The translations under genes and the position numbers were made by a program. A model generated the notes under the pieces. It worked only from the letters and a program-made list of their open reading frames with translations. It searched no databases and was not told where the DNA came from. From assembly GCF_000967965.1 (NCBI RefSeq), contig NZ_LACC01000020.1, forward strand, positions 1 to 64,000: a stretch of 64,000 nt of DNA. The letters are read 5' to 3'. Shown one piece after another: positions 1 to 8,260 of this stretch (the stretch's first letter is position 1; each line of letters starts with the position of its first letter). The DNA comes from Pseudomonas fluorescens. Its GTDB lineage: Bacteria; Pseudomonadota; Gammaproteobacteria; Pseudomonadales; Pseudomonadaceae.

Positions 1-14
1 TGGCGCACCAATAA

Positions 15-46
15 AAAAGGCGCGTTCCTTGCGGAGCGCGCCTTTT
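15..46. terminator. Bidirectional intrinsic terminator
   Basis: A perfect 10-bp inverted repeat (AAAAGGCGCG / CGCGCCTTTT) with a 12-nt loop ends in T-runs on both strands. It lies 17 nt beyond the stop of the phosphate transporter read on the minus strand and probably ends that transcript. Confidence 0.85.
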
Positions 47-62
47 CTTGTTTGGCGGTGTA

Positions 63-1538
63 TCAGCTGCCAAGGGCCTTCGAGGCCAGCCAGAACAACC
101 CGGCCGACAGGGCCACGGTGGCTGGCAGGGTCAATACCCAGGCCAGCAGGATGGTTCTGACGGTGCCGCTTTGCAGGCCGCTCTTGTTGGCGACCATGGT
201 GCCCGCCACACCCGAGGACAGCACGTGGGTGGTGGAAACCGGCAGGCTGAAGATGTTCGCCATGCCGATCAGGCTGGCGGTGGTGATCTGCGCGGACATG
301 CCTTGGGAGTAGGTCATGCCTTGCTTGCCGATCTTCTCGCCAATGGTCAGTACCACGCGTTTCCAGCCGACCATGGTGCCCAGGCCCAGGGCCAGTGCAA
401 CCGCCAGGATCACCCAGAACGGAGCGTATTCGGTGGTGGTGGTCAGGTCCTTGCGCAGCTTGTCCAGGTCAGCCTTTTCACGGGCCCCGAGAGTCGGCAA
501 CTTGCTGACTTTCTTCGCCGTGTCGTCCAGGCAGAGCAGGTAACGACGTACTTCGATGCGGCTTTCCGACGGCAGCGAGTGGTAGTCGGCTACACCCTTG
601 AGGGTGCCGAGCAGGGCGGTGATGGTCGGTTCGGTCTGTTGCGGGTTGCAACGGAACTTCTCCGGCAGATCGCCTTCCACGCTCTTGCCCAGGGCCAGGA
701 ACTCGCCCAGGGTTTCAGCATTACGCTGGTAGAACTGGCTCAGGTGCAGCGTGGCGTCGCGAGTCCGCTCGATCTGATAGGTCGTGCTGTTCAGGTCGAG
801 GACGAACTGCGCTGGCACGATACCGATCAGGACCAGCATGATCAGGCCGATACCTTTCTGGCCATCGTTGGAACCGTGCACGAAACTCACGGCCATGGCC
901 GAGATCACCAGTACCAGGCGATTCCAGAACGGCGGGTGTTTCTTGTCGTCGATCTTGCGGCGCTGTTCCGGCGTCTTGTGCATCTTCGACAGCGGACGCC
1001 ACCATTTAAGACCGATCAGGATCAGCGCTGCGATCAGGAAACCGGCCATTGGCGAGAACACCAGCGAGGCGCCGATATCGATCGCTTTCTGCCAGTTCAC
1101 ACCGTCAGCCAGCGGAATATCGTTGATCAGGGCGTTGGCCAGGCCGACACCGAGGATCGAACCGATCAACGTGTGGGAACTGGACGCGGGAATACCGAAG
1201 TACCAGGTGCCCAGGTTCCAGGTAATGGCGGCGGCGAGCAACGAGAACACCATGGCCAGTCCGTGACCGGTGTTCACATTGATCAGCAGTTCTACCGGCA
1301 GCAGGTGGACGATGGCATACGCCACGCCGACCCCGCCCAGCAGCACGCCGAGGAAGTTGAACACACCGGAGAAGAACACCGCCAGATGAGGCGGCATGGC
1401 TTTGGTGTAGATAACGGTCGCCACCGCGTTAGCGGTGTCATGAAAGCCATTGATGAACTCGAAGGCGAGGACAAAGGCCAGGGCGAGCAAGAGGCTTACA
1501 AGCACCCAAGCATTCAGTCCGCTGAATAAATCGATCAT
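63..1538 (-). CDS. pit: PiT-family inorganic phosphate transporter
   Basis: This 491-residue inner-membrane protein belongs to the PiT (PHO4) family of low-affinity phosphate or metal-phosphate symporters. The family's duplicated signatures are visible: GFHDTANAVAT near residue 30, and in the second half GSNDGQKGIG. The C-terminal half repeats the fold with SLPVSTTHVLSSG. A long hydrophilic loop (about residues 260-370) separates the two membrane halves, as in E. coli PitA, which has a similar length. The gene stands alone with its own terminator at 15-46. No Pho box was recognised upstream, which fits a constitutive uptake system, although absence of a match by eye is weak evidence. Confidence 0.93.
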   Translation of the reverse strand: MIDLFSGLNAWVLVSLLLALAFVLAFEFINGFHDTANAVATVIYTKAMPPHLAVFFSGVFNFLGVLLGGVGVAYAIVHLLPVELLINVNTGHGLAMVFSLLAAAITWNLGTWYFGIPASSSHTLIGSILGVGLANALINDIPLADGVNWQKAIDIGASLVFSPMAGFLIAALILIGLKWWRPLSKMHKTPEQRRKIDDKKHPPFWNRLVLVISAMAVSFVHGSNDGQKGIGLIMLVLIGIVPAQFVLDLNSTTYQIERTRDATLHLSQFYQRNAETLGEFLALGKSVEGDLPEKFRCNPQQTEPTITALLGTLKGVADYHSLPSESRIEVRRYLLCLDDTAKKVSKLPTLGAREKADLDKLRKDLTTTTEYAPFWVILAVALALGLGTMVGWKRVVLTIGEKIGKQGMTYSQGMSAQITTASLIGMANIFSLPVSTTHVLSSGVAGTMVANKSGLQSGTVRTILLAWVLTLPATVALSAGLFWLASKALGS

Positions 1539-1914
1539 GAAGGTTTTCTGACCCGGTCATAAGGGGGCGCGATTATGCCAGAAAAGACTGCTAATCAATG
1601 CACTAGCTGCTCATCGGTAACATTCTTCAACGAATTTTTTTGCCGCCGCACCTGAAAACCCACGGTTTTGCTGCGTTTTTTAAGTCATTGATTTAATTGA
1701 AAAAATATACTGTCACAAAACCTTCACGGCCCGGTAAGAGGGGCTTGAACAGTTGTGAGAAAAATCTGAGAAATAGGTCAGATACCGGAAATCTACCGGA
1801 TTCGACGACGGTGATGGCCGCTGCCCGCTCGTAGCGGGCGCGAAAGGCAGCATCAATACATCCCGCTTTTAACGGGTGCAGAGGCAGGCCCTTATAAGGA
1901 TCAGGCCGAAGCAG
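1539..1914. other. Gene-free interval with two small hairpins
   Basis: No convincing coding sequence is present. The part next to the phosphate transporter is AT-rich and should hold its minus-strand promoter. A 6-bp hairpin at 1823-1839 and a 7-bp hairpin around 1905-1929, which overlaps the end of the next minus-strand gene, have no T-run, so they are not clear terminators. Confidence 0.5.
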
Positions 1915-2115
1915 TCATGGCTCTTCGGCTTTGAGTTCCTTTTCCATTTTTTGAATTTCCTGCTGGAAAACCTGATCCTGAACGGTGGCGCGTTTACGCC
2001 AGGGTTTGCGTTCCGGTTCGGGTTGAGCGGCGTAAGTGGTGACTTCTCCGCCGTAAACTTCCTTGTAACGTTGTTCCTGGCGCTCTAGTTCCGCGCGCAG
2101 TTCGTCTTTCGTCAC
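1915..2115 (-). CDS. Small conserved hypothetical protein
   Basis: This is a 66-residue, highly charged, predicted soluble protein with no signal peptide or membrane segment. Residues 1-20 and 45-66 are Glu/Lys/Gln-rich and probably helical. The start MTKDELRAELERQEQRYKEVYGG is typical of short proteins found across Pseudomonas whose function I do not know. Codon choice is GC-rich at third positions like the neighbours, which supports real coding. It stands alone between the phosphate transporter and the pca regulator region. Confidence 0.65.
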   Translation of the reverse strand: MTKDELRAELERQEQRYKEVYGGEVTTYAAQPEPERKPWRKRATVQDQVFQQEIQKMEKELKAEEP

Positions 2116-2693
2116 AGTGCTACCTGATTGAGTTGGGATAAATTCTGGTGAAAACGCGCTGCATCAAATCGTTTGATCACGTTTGTCGAATGGGCAATGC
2201 CCGTCAAGGCATCGTTTTTGGCAACAACGTGATCAATACTTCCATGTCACAGGCGGCCACGGCACCAGAGATAAACAGCTGACGTAGCTTCAGTTTCCTG
2301 TTTCGGCAAGCGCATCGACAAGGCTGTGCAATGCGGATCTGGCGCTTGCAACGGGCAACGGCGATGGAACATCACATTGCCGGGCAACGGGTTCGGCAAG
2401 TAAAAAACCGAAGCGCTACTGAATTGTATTATAGCGGCCGATTCGAAGAACACTATCTCCAAAGAGTTAAAAGTTGTTCTTGGTGTGTGACCGTTTTGTT
2501 GCTCGCAACTTTACGATTAAGTGGAGCGTCGACTGATAGCAGATCGCTGCGATGTCTTTCTGATGCCATTAAGTCAGGCAAGTTGCGGTAATTGGATTGC
2601 CCCATTAAGTCCTGTGTCGAGTCGGCGTAAACATGGGGTCGTGAGTCGGCGAAAAAAACGGGCGTCGGCGGATCCGGTTATTCATATGGTGGA
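2116..2693. other. Gene-free interval upstream of pcaR
   Basis: Some 580 bases without a supported gene. Open frames here are short, start in poor context and have no recognisable protein similarity. The right end runs into the pcaR operator-promoter. Confidence 0.5.
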
Positions 2694-2727
2694 TTGCGAT
2701 TATCGGTCGAGCGTTCGATAATCGCAC
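2694..2727 (+). promoter_or_regulatory. pcaR promoter with tandem PcaR-type operators
   Basis: GTTCGATAATCGCAC at 2713-2727 matches the 15-bp near-palindrome I recall for PcaR sites of P. putida. A second copy in inverted orientation lies at 2694-2708 (12 of 15 positions). A sigma-70-like promoter fits inside the pair: TTGCGA (2694-2699), 17 nt, GATAAT (2717-2722). The -35 and -10 boxes therefore each fall in one operator copy, which predicts autoregulation of pcaR. A second possible promoter, TTGAGC-N17-TGTAAT, lies at 2746-2774. Confidence 0.75.
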
Positions 2728-2807
2728 GGAGTTGACGGGTCGGGCTTGAGCGCCAGGCGCCAGCCCTTTGTAATAGTCGCTGATCCGAATGGGTAAAAGG
2801 ACCTTGT

Positions 2808-3650
2808 ATGAACGATCAAATGCGTAATTCCTTCGCTTCAGTGGCTCCTCCCATCGTTGCCTCACCAGCCAAACGGATCCAGGCACTGACCGGCGACCCG
2901 GATTTCATGACGTCCCTGGCCCGTGGCCTGGCCGTGGTGCAAGCGTTCCAGGAGCGCAAACGGCACCTGACCATCGCCCAGATCAGCCACCGCACGGAAA
3001 TTCCCCGCGCCGCCGTGCGCCGTTGCCTGCACACCCTGATCAAACTCGGCTACGCCACCACCGACGGCCGCACCTATTCGCTGCTGCCCAAAGTGCTGAC
3101 CCTCGGCCATGCCTATGTGTCATCGACGCCGCTGGCGGTTTCCGCCCAGCCGTACCTGGACCGCATGAGCGAGCAACTGCACGAGGCCTGCAACATGGCC
3201 ACGCTGGAGGGTGATGACATTCTGTACATCGCCCGCTCCGCGACCACCCAGCGCCTGATTTCGGTGGACCTGTCGGTGGGCGGGCGCTTGCCGGCCTACT
3301 GCACGTCGATGGGGCGGATCCTGCTGGCCGCGCTGGACGACACCTCGCTTGGCGAATACCTCGACCACGCCGAATTGCAAGCCAAGACCAGCCGCACGAT
3401 CCACACCCCCGAGGCGTTGCTCGAATGCCTGCAAGAAGTACGACTGCAAGGCTGGTGCATCGTCGACCAGGAACTCGAGCAAGGGCTGCGTTCGATTGCC
3501 GTCCCGGTGTACGACGCTTCCGGGCAGGTGGTTGCGGCCCTCAATGTCAGCACCCATGCGGGGCGGGTCAGCCGCAATGAACTGGAACAGCGTTTCCTGC
3601 CCGGTTTGTTGAGCGCCAGCCGCGACCTCAGCGCGCAGTTGTTTGCCTAA
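2808..3650 (+). CDS. pcaR: IclR-family regulator of the pca genes
   Basis: This 280-residue cytoplasmic regulator belongs to the IclR family. An N-terminal winged helix-turn-helix lies at about residues 40-100 (LTIAQISHRTEIPRAAVRRC). The C-terminal effector domain carries the GDDILYIARS stretch and TSMGRILLAAL. It matches PcaR, which in P. putida senses beta-ketoadipate and controls pca genes. The gene opens the pca cluster and directly precedes pcaK, as in P. putida. Operators at 2694-2727, 3654-3687, 5252-5285 and 15289-15303 define its likely local regulon. The leading 25 residues before the conserved region are usual for this regulator. Confidence 0.93.
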   Translation: MNDQMRNSFASVAPPIVASPAKRIQALTGDPDFMTSLARGLAVVQAFQERKRHLTIAQISHRTEIPRAAVRRCLHTLIKLGYATTDGRTYSLLPKVLTLGHAYVSSTPLAVSAQPYLDRMSEQLHEACNMATLEGDDILYIARSATTQRLISVDLSVGGRLPAYCTSMGRILLAALDDTSLGEYLDHAELQAKTSRTIHTPEALLECLQEVRLQGWCIVDQELEQGLRSIAVPVYDASGQVVAALNVSTHAGRVSRNELEQRFLPGLLSASRDLSAQLFA

Positions 3651-3653
3651 GCT

Positions 3654-3687
3654 GTTCGATAAACGCACAGAGATGTGTTTATCGAAT
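3654..3687 (+). promoter_or_regulatory. Tandem PcaR-type operator upstream of pcaK
   Basis: GTTCGATAAACGCAC (3654-3668) differs at one position from the pcaR operator core. It is followed by an inverted copy at 3673-3687 (12 of 15). Start-to-start spacing is 19 nt, as at the other two paired sites. A TTGACG -35-like box at 3687-3692 overlaps its end. Confidence 0.7.
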
Positions 3688-3763
3688 TGACGCTGTTTCC
3701 TCCGGATCATTACTGTCGCGGCTTCGTCAGCATCTGCTGACACCGTTCGACTGCGATCCGTGG

Positions 3764-3774
3764 AATAAAAATAA
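3764..3774 (+). promoter_or_regulatory. A-rich Crc/Hfq-type motif at the pcaK start
   Basis: AATAAAAATAA directly abuts the pcaK ATG and matches AANAANAA, the motif bound by Hfq-Crc on target mRNAs in pseudomonads. It suggests catabolite repression of pcaK translation. This is a sequence match only. Confidence 0.4.
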
Positions 3775-5120
3775 TGAACCAGCCTCAGTCTGCTGTAGGA
3801 AACTGCCTCGACGTGCAGTCCTTCATCAATGCCCAACCCATTTCGCGCTACCAGTGGCGCGTGGTGATCCTGTGTTTCCTGATTGTCTTCCTCGATGGCC
3901 TCGACACCGCGGCCATGGGATTCATCGCTCCGGCCCTGTCCCAGGACTGGGGTATCGACCGCGCCAGTCTCGGCCCGGTGATGAGTGCGGCGTTGATCGG
4001 CATGGTCTTCGGCGCTCTGGGATCGGGCCCGTTGGCTGACCGCTTCGGGCGAAAAGTCGTGCTGGTCGGTGCGGTGCTGTTGTTCGGCGCCTTCAGCCTG
4101 GCCTCGGCCTACAGCAGCAATGTCGATCAATTGCTGGTGTTGCGCTTCCTGACCGGCCTGGGTCTGGGTGCCGGCATGCCGAACGCCACGACCCTGCTGT
4201 CGGAGTACACACCGGAGCGCAAGAAATCCCTGCTGGTGACCAGCATGTTCTGCGGTTTCAACCTCGGCATGGCCGGCGGTGGATTCATCTCGGCCAAACT
4301 CATTCCGGCCTTTGGCTGGCACAGCCTGCTGCTGATCGGCGGGGTTCTGCCGCTGATCCTCGCCGTCGTTTTGCTGCTCTGGCTGCCGGAGTCGGCGCGT
4401 TACCTGGTGGTGCGCAACCGCGGTACGGACAAAGTGCGCAAGGCACTGGCGCCGATCGACCCGACGGTGGTGGCCCAGGCGTCCAGTTTCAGCGTGCCGG
4501 AACAGAAAACCGTGAAGGCGCGCAATGTGTTTGCAGTGATCTTCTCTGGCACCTACAGCACCGGCACCTTGCTGTTGTGGCTGACCTACTTCATGGGCCT
4601 GGTGATCGTTTACCTGCTGACCAGCTGGCTGCCGACCCTGATGCGTGACAGTGGCGCGAGCATGGAGCAGGCTGCCTTCATCGGCGCGCTGTTCCAGTTT
4701 GGTGGCGTGCTGAGTGCGGTGGGCGTGGGCTGGGCAATGGACCGGTTCAATCCGCACAAGGTCATCGGCACTTTCTACCTGTTGGCCGGGGTGTTTGCCT
4801 ACGCGGTAGGGCAGAGCCTGGGCAACATCACAATCCTGGCGACCCTGGTGCTGGTGGCCGGGATGTGTGTCAACGGTGCGCAATCGGCAATGCCGTCACT
4901 GGCGGCGCGGTTCTATCCGACTCAAGGGCGGGCCACCGGCGTGTCGTGGATGCTCGGCATCGGCCGCTTCGGTGCCATCCTCGGTGCGTGGATGGGCGCA
5001 ACGCTGCTGGGGCTGGGCTGGAACTTCGAGCAAGTGCTGACGGCGCTGGTGATTCCGGCGGCGCTGGCAACGACGGCGGTGGTGATCAAGGGCATGGTCA
5101 GTCATGCGGATGCGACCTGA
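3774..5120 (+). CDS. pcaK: MFS 4-hydroxybenzoate/protocatechuate transporter
   Basis: This 448-residue, 12-helix inner-membrane transporter belongs to the aromatic acid:proton symporter branch of the major facilitator superfamily. The family motif DGLDTAAMGFIAP lies in the first helix (about residues 41-53), and GPLADRFGRK is in the loop between helices 2 and 3. It corresponds to PcaK, which imports 4-hydroxybenzoate and protocatechuate. The length is as expected. It follows pcaR by 123 nt, has its own PcaR-type operator, and supplies substrate for the ring-cleavage genes downstream. Confidence 0.92.
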   Translation: MNQPQSAVGNCLDVQSFINAQPISRYQWRVVILCFLIVFLDGLDTAAMGFIAPALSQDWGIDRASLGPVMSAALIGMVFGALGSGPLADRFGRKVVLVGAVLLFGAFSLASAYSSNVDQLLVLRFLTGLGLGAGMPNATTLLSEYTPERKKSLLVTSMFCGFNLGMAGGGFISAKLIPAFGWHSLLLIGGVLPLILAVVLLLWLPESARYLVVRNRGTDKVRKALAPIDPTVVAQASSFSVPEQKTVKARNVFAVIFSGTYSTGTLLLWLTYFMGLVIVYLLTSWLPTLMRDSGASMEQAAFIGALFQFGGVLSAVGVGWAMDRFNPHKVIGTFYLLAGVFAYAVGQSLGNITILATLVLVAGMCVNGAQSAMPSLAARFYPTQGRATGVSWMLGIGRFGAILGAWMGATLLGLGWNFEQVLTALVIPAALATTAVVIKGMVSHADAT

Positions 5121-5154
5121 GGCCTGTCCGATTCTTCATTGAGTGTGCAGACCT

Positions 5155-5220
5155 CTTCGCGAGCAGGCTCGCTCCCACAGGTGATCGCATTCCTCTGTGG
5201 GAGCGAGCCTGCTCGCGAAG
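5155..5220. repeat. REP doublet (CTTCGCGAGCAGGCTCGCTCCCACAG-type family)
   Basis: Two inverted 26-nt palindromic copies of the GGGAGCGAGC/GCTCGC REP family flank a 14-nt spacer. The element sits just after pcaK and could act as a transcript-end stem separating pcaK from pcaIJF. Confidence 0.85.
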
Positions 5221-5251
5221 CTTTTGGGGATCGGTAGCCAAGCAACAATAT

Positions 5252-5285
5252 GTTCGATAATCGAACGCTTAGTCGATTATCGGAT
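5252..5285 (+). promoter_or_regulatory. Tandem PcaR-type operator upstream of pcaI
   Basis: GTTCGATAATCGAAC (5252-5266) is a nearly perfect palindrome sharing 13 of 15 positions with the pcaR operator. It is followed by a weaker inverted copy at 5271-5285 (10 of 15), again 19 nt start to start. It lies 100 nt before the pcaI start, consistent with PcaR control of pcaIJF. Confidence 0.75.
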
Positions 5286-5360
5286 TGTTTGGCGTTTTGC
5301 ACGGGCTTAATCTTCAGTCATTCCGGCGCTGCGCATCGGCGCCTTCTTCCACTGTCGGTT

Positions 5361-5368
5361 AACAATAA
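5361..5368 (+). promoter_or_regulatory. A-rich Crc/Hfq-type motif before pcaI
   Basis: AACAATAA matches the AANAANAA Hfq-Crc motif and lies 16 nt before the pcaI start, just 5' of its ribosome-binding region. It is a candidate catabolite-repression site. Confidence 0.45.
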
Positions 5369-5384
5369 ACGGGAGCCTGCCCCA

Positions 5385-6242
5385 ATGGCTGAAATCCTTT
5401 CGCTGCACGACGCGGTGAAGCAATTCGTAAACGACGGCGATACGGTCGCGCTCGAAGGCTTTACCCACCTGATCCCGACGGCGGCGGGTCACGAAATCAT
5501 TCGCCAGGGCAAGAAAGACCTGACCCTGGTGCGAATGACCCCTGACTTGATCTACGACCAGTTGATCGGTGCCGGTTGTGCCCGCAAGCTGATTTTCTCC
5601 TGGGGTGGTAACCCTGGCGTAGGTTCGCTGCACCGTCTGCGTGACGCCGTAGAGAAGCAGTGGCCCCACGCGCTGGAAATCGAAGAACACAGCCACGCCG
5701 ACCTGGCCAATGCCTACGTCGCCGGCGCTTCCGGCCTGCCGTTCGCGGTACTGCGTGCCTACGCCGGTTCCGACCTGCCGAAGGTCAATCCGCTGATCAA
5801 ATCCGTCACTTGCCCGTTCACCGGCGAAGTGTTGGCCGCCGTGCCTTCGGTGCGCCCGGACATTACCGTGATTCACGCGCAGAAAGCCGACCGCAAGGGC
5901 AACGTGCTGCTCTGGGGCATCCTTGGCGTGCAGAAAGAAGCCGCCCTGGCCGCCAAGCGCTGCATCGTCACCGTTGAGGAAATCGTCGACGACCTCAATG
6001 CACCGATGAACTCCTGTGTATTGCCAACCTGGGCCTTGAGCGCGGTTTGCCATGTACCTGGCGGTGCGCATCCGTCCTACGCCCATGGTTACAACGAGCG
6101 CGACAACCGCTTCTACCAGGCCTGGGACCCGATTGCCCGCGACCGTGAAACCTTCACCGCGTGGATCAACGAATACATCCACGGCAGCGCTGACTTCAGC
6201 GAGTTCCAGGCCAAACTGGCCGCCGCTTCGGAGGCGAAGTAA
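5385..6242 (+). CDS. pcaI: 3-oxoadipate CoA-transferase subunit A
   Basis: This 285-residue subunit A of a class I CoA-transferase moves CoA from succinyl-CoA to beta-ketoadipate, together with PcaJ. The N-terminal MAEILSLHDAVKQFVNDGDT and the glycine-rich SWGGNPGVGS region are family features. The start at 5385 follows GGGAG at 5371 and gives the expected N terminus. An upstream in-frame start at 5250 would translate the PcaR operator and is rejected. Its TAA stop overlaps the ATG of pcaJ (TAATG), indicating translational coupling. Confidence 0.93.
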   Translation: MAEILSLHDAVKQFVNDGDTVALEGFTHLIPTAAGHEIIRQGKKDLTLVRMTPDLIYDQLIGAGCARKLIFSWGGNPGVGSLHRLRDAVEKQWPHALEIEEHSHADLANAYVAGASGLPFAVLRAYAGSDLPKVNPLIKSVTCPFTGEVLAAVPSVRPDITVIHAQKADRKGNVLLWGILGVQKEAALAAKRCIVTVEEIVDDLNAPMNSCVLPTWALSAVCHVPGGAHPSYAHGYNERDNRFYQAWDPIARDRETFTAWINEYIHGSADFSEFQAKLAAASEAK

Positions 6243-7021
6243 TGACTTACACCACCAATGAAATGATGACCGTCGCCGCCGCTCGCCGTCTGAAGAACGG
6301 TTCGGTGTGCTTCGTCGGTATCGGCCTGCCGTCGAAAGCAGCCAACCTGGCGCGCCTGACTTCCTCGCCTGATGTCGTCCTGATCTACGAATCGGGTCCG
6401 ATCGGTGCCAAGCCAAGCGTACTGCCACTGTCGATCGGTGACGGTGAACTGGCGGAAACCGCCGACACCGTAGTTCCTACCGGCGAGATTTTCCGCTACT
6501 GGCTGCAGGGCGGGCGCATTGACGTCGGCTTCCTCGGCGCGGCGCAGGTCGACCGTTTCGGCAACATCAACACCACTGTCGTGGGTGATTACCACGCGCC
6601 GAAAGTCCGTCTGCCGGGTGCAGGTGGCGCGCCGGAGATTGCCGGTTCCGCCAAGAGTGTGTTGATCATCCTCAAGCAGTCGTCGCGCTCCTTTGTCGAC
6701 AAACTCGACTTCATTACCTCGGTCGGCCACGGCGAGGGCGGTGATTCGCGCAAGCGTCTCGGCCTGCCAGGCGCCGGTCCGGTGGGGATCATCACCGACC
6801 TGTGCATCATGGAGCCGGAAGAGGGCACCCACGAATTCGTGGTCACCGCACTGCACCCGGGCGTGACCCGCGAGCAAGTGGTTGCGGCCACCGGTTGGGC
6901 GATTCGCTTTGCCGACCATGTCGAGCAAACCGCCGAGCCGACTGAAGTCGAGCTGACCGCGCTGCGCGACCTCGAAGCTCGTACCGCCGCCGCACACGGC
7001 CAAGCCCCCGGAGAAGCGTGA
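6242..7021 (+). CDS. pcaJ: 3-oxoadipate CoA-transferase subunit B
   Basis: This 259-residue subunit B of the beta-ketoadipate:succinyl-CoA transferase carries the catalytic glutamate that forms the enzyme-CoA thioester. The ESGPIGAKP motif at residues 50-58 fits the family active site (E50, assigned by position and family knowledge). It pairs with PcaI encoded immediately upstream with a 1-nt overlap. Its TGA stop shares one base with the pcaF ATG. The three genes form a tight pcaIJF unit for the last two steps of the pathway. Confidence 0.93.
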   Translation: MTYTTNEMMTVAAARRLKNGSVCFVGIGLPSKAANLARLTSSPDVVLIYESGPIGAKPSVLPLSIGDGELAETADTVVPTGEIFRYWLQGGRIDVGFLGAAQVDRFGNINTTVVGDYHAPKVRLPGAGGAPEIAGSAKSVLIILKQSSRSFVDKLDFITSVGHGEGGDSRKRLGLPGAGPVGIITDLCIMEPEEGTHEFVVTALHPGVTREQVVAATGWAIRFADHVEQTAEPTEVELTALRDLEARTAAAHGQAPGEA

Positions 7022-8223
7022 TGCGTGACGTTTATATCTGCGACGCGATTCGTACCCCCATCGGCCGTTTCGGCGGTGGCCTGTCGACGGTGCGTGCCGA
7101 CGACCTGGCTGCCGTGCCAATCAAGGCCTTGATGGAGCGCAACCCGTCGGTGGACTGGAACGCCGTGGACGAGGTGTTCCTCGGCTGCGCCAACCAGGCC
7201 GGTGAAGACAACCGCAACGTCGCGCGTATGGCGCTGTTGCTGGCCGGCCTGCCGGAAACCATTCCCGGCGTGACCCTCAACCGCCTCTGCGCTTCGGGCA
7301 TGGATGCCATCGGCACCGCGTTCCGCGCCATCGCCAGCGGCGAGATGGAGCTGGCGATCGCCGGTGGCGTCGAGTCGATGTCCCGCGCACCGTTCGTGAT
7401 GGGCAAGGCCGATGCAGCGTTTTCGCGCAACATGAAGCTCGAAGACACCACCATCGGCTGGCGCTTCATCAACCCGTTGATGAAGGCCCAGTACGGCGTG
7501 AACGCGATGCCGCAGACCGCTGACAACGTGGCCGACGATTACAAGGTGTCCCGCGCCGATCAGGACGCGTTCGCCCTGCGCAGTCAACAACGCACGGCCG
7601 CCGCGCAAGCCGCCGGGTTCTTCGCCGAAGAAATCGTTGAAGTGCGCATCACCCACAAGAAAGGTGAAACCGTGGTCAGCCAGGACGAGCATCCTCGCGC
7701 CGACACCACGCTGGAAGCCCTGACCAAACTGAAACCGGTCAACGGCCCCGACAAGACTGTCACCGCCGGCAATGCCTCGGGTGTGAACGACGGTGCTGCC
7801 GCGTTGATCCTGGCTTCGGCCGAAGCGGTGAAGAAACACGGCCTGACTGCCCGCGCCAAAGTACTGGGCATGGCCAGCGCCGGTGTTGCCCCGCGAGTGA
7901 TGGGCATCGGCCCGGTGCCAGCGGTGCGTAAACTGATCGAGCGCCTCGGTGTGGCGGTCAGTGAGTTTGACGTGATCGAACTCAACGAAGCCTTCGCCAG
8001 CCAGGGCTTGGCGGTGCTGCGTGAACTGGGGATCGCGGACGACGCGGCCCAGGTCAACCCGAACGGTGGCGCGATTGCCTTGGGTCACCCGTTGGGCATG
8101 AGCGGCGCGCGACTGGTGTTGACCGCGTTGCATCAGCTGGAAAAAACCGGTGGCAAGAAAGGTCTGGCGACCATGTGCGTCGGTGTCGGCCAAGGTCTGG
8201 CTTTGGCGATCGAGCGCGTCTGA
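7021..8223 (+). CDS. pcaF: Beta-ketoadipyl-CoA thiolase
   Basis: This 400-residue thiolase cleaves beta-ketoadipyl-CoA with CoA to succinyl-CoA and acetyl-CoA. Thiolase landmarks are present: C90 in LNRLCASGMDA, the GHPLGMSGAR histidine motif, and the C-terminal CVGVGQG cysteine motif. The ATG at 7021 gives the usual MRDVYICDAIRTP start. A GTG three bases earlier is possible but less likely. It overlaps the pcaJ stop by one base. Confidence 0.95.
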   Translation: MRDVYICDAIRTPIGRFGGGLSTVRADDLAAVPIKALMERNPSVDWNAVDEVFLGCANQAGEDNRNVARMALLLAGLPETIPGVTLNRLCASGMDAIGTAFRAIASGEMELAIAGGVESMSRAPFVMGKADAAFSRNMKLEDTTIGWRFINPLMKAQYGVNAMPQTADNVADDYKVSRADQDAFALRSQQRTAAAQAAGFFAEEIVEVRITHKKGETVVSQDEHPRADTTLEALTKLKPVNGPDKTVTAGNASGVNDGAAALILASAEAVKKHGLTARAKVLGMASAGVAPRVMGIGPVPAVRKLIERLGVAVSEFDVIELNEAFASQGLAVLRELGIADDAAQVNPNGGAIALGHPLGMSGARLVLTALHQLEKTGGKKGLATMCVGVGQGLALAIERV

Positions 8224-8260
8224 CGCGCTCTGAAGACTTATAAGAACTGAGGAATGTTTC

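Noticed and set aside
48..1529. Long open frame (493 codons) on the plus strand
   Set aside because: It lies antisense to the clear PiT transporter and its translation is low-complexity Gln/Gly/Arg-rich, as expected for the shadow of a GC-rich gene.
1823..1839. GCCCGC/GCGGGC hairpin
   Set aside because: The stem is only 6 bp with no T-run on either strand, so it is not called a terminator.
3120..4883. Long open frame (587 codons) on the minus strand
   Set aside because: It is antisense to pcaR and pcaK, with biased composition and no recognisable domain.
5250..5384. Upstream in-frame start for pcaI
   Set aside because: It would translate the PcaR operator and add 45 residues not found in the family; ATG at 5385 fits the known N terminus.
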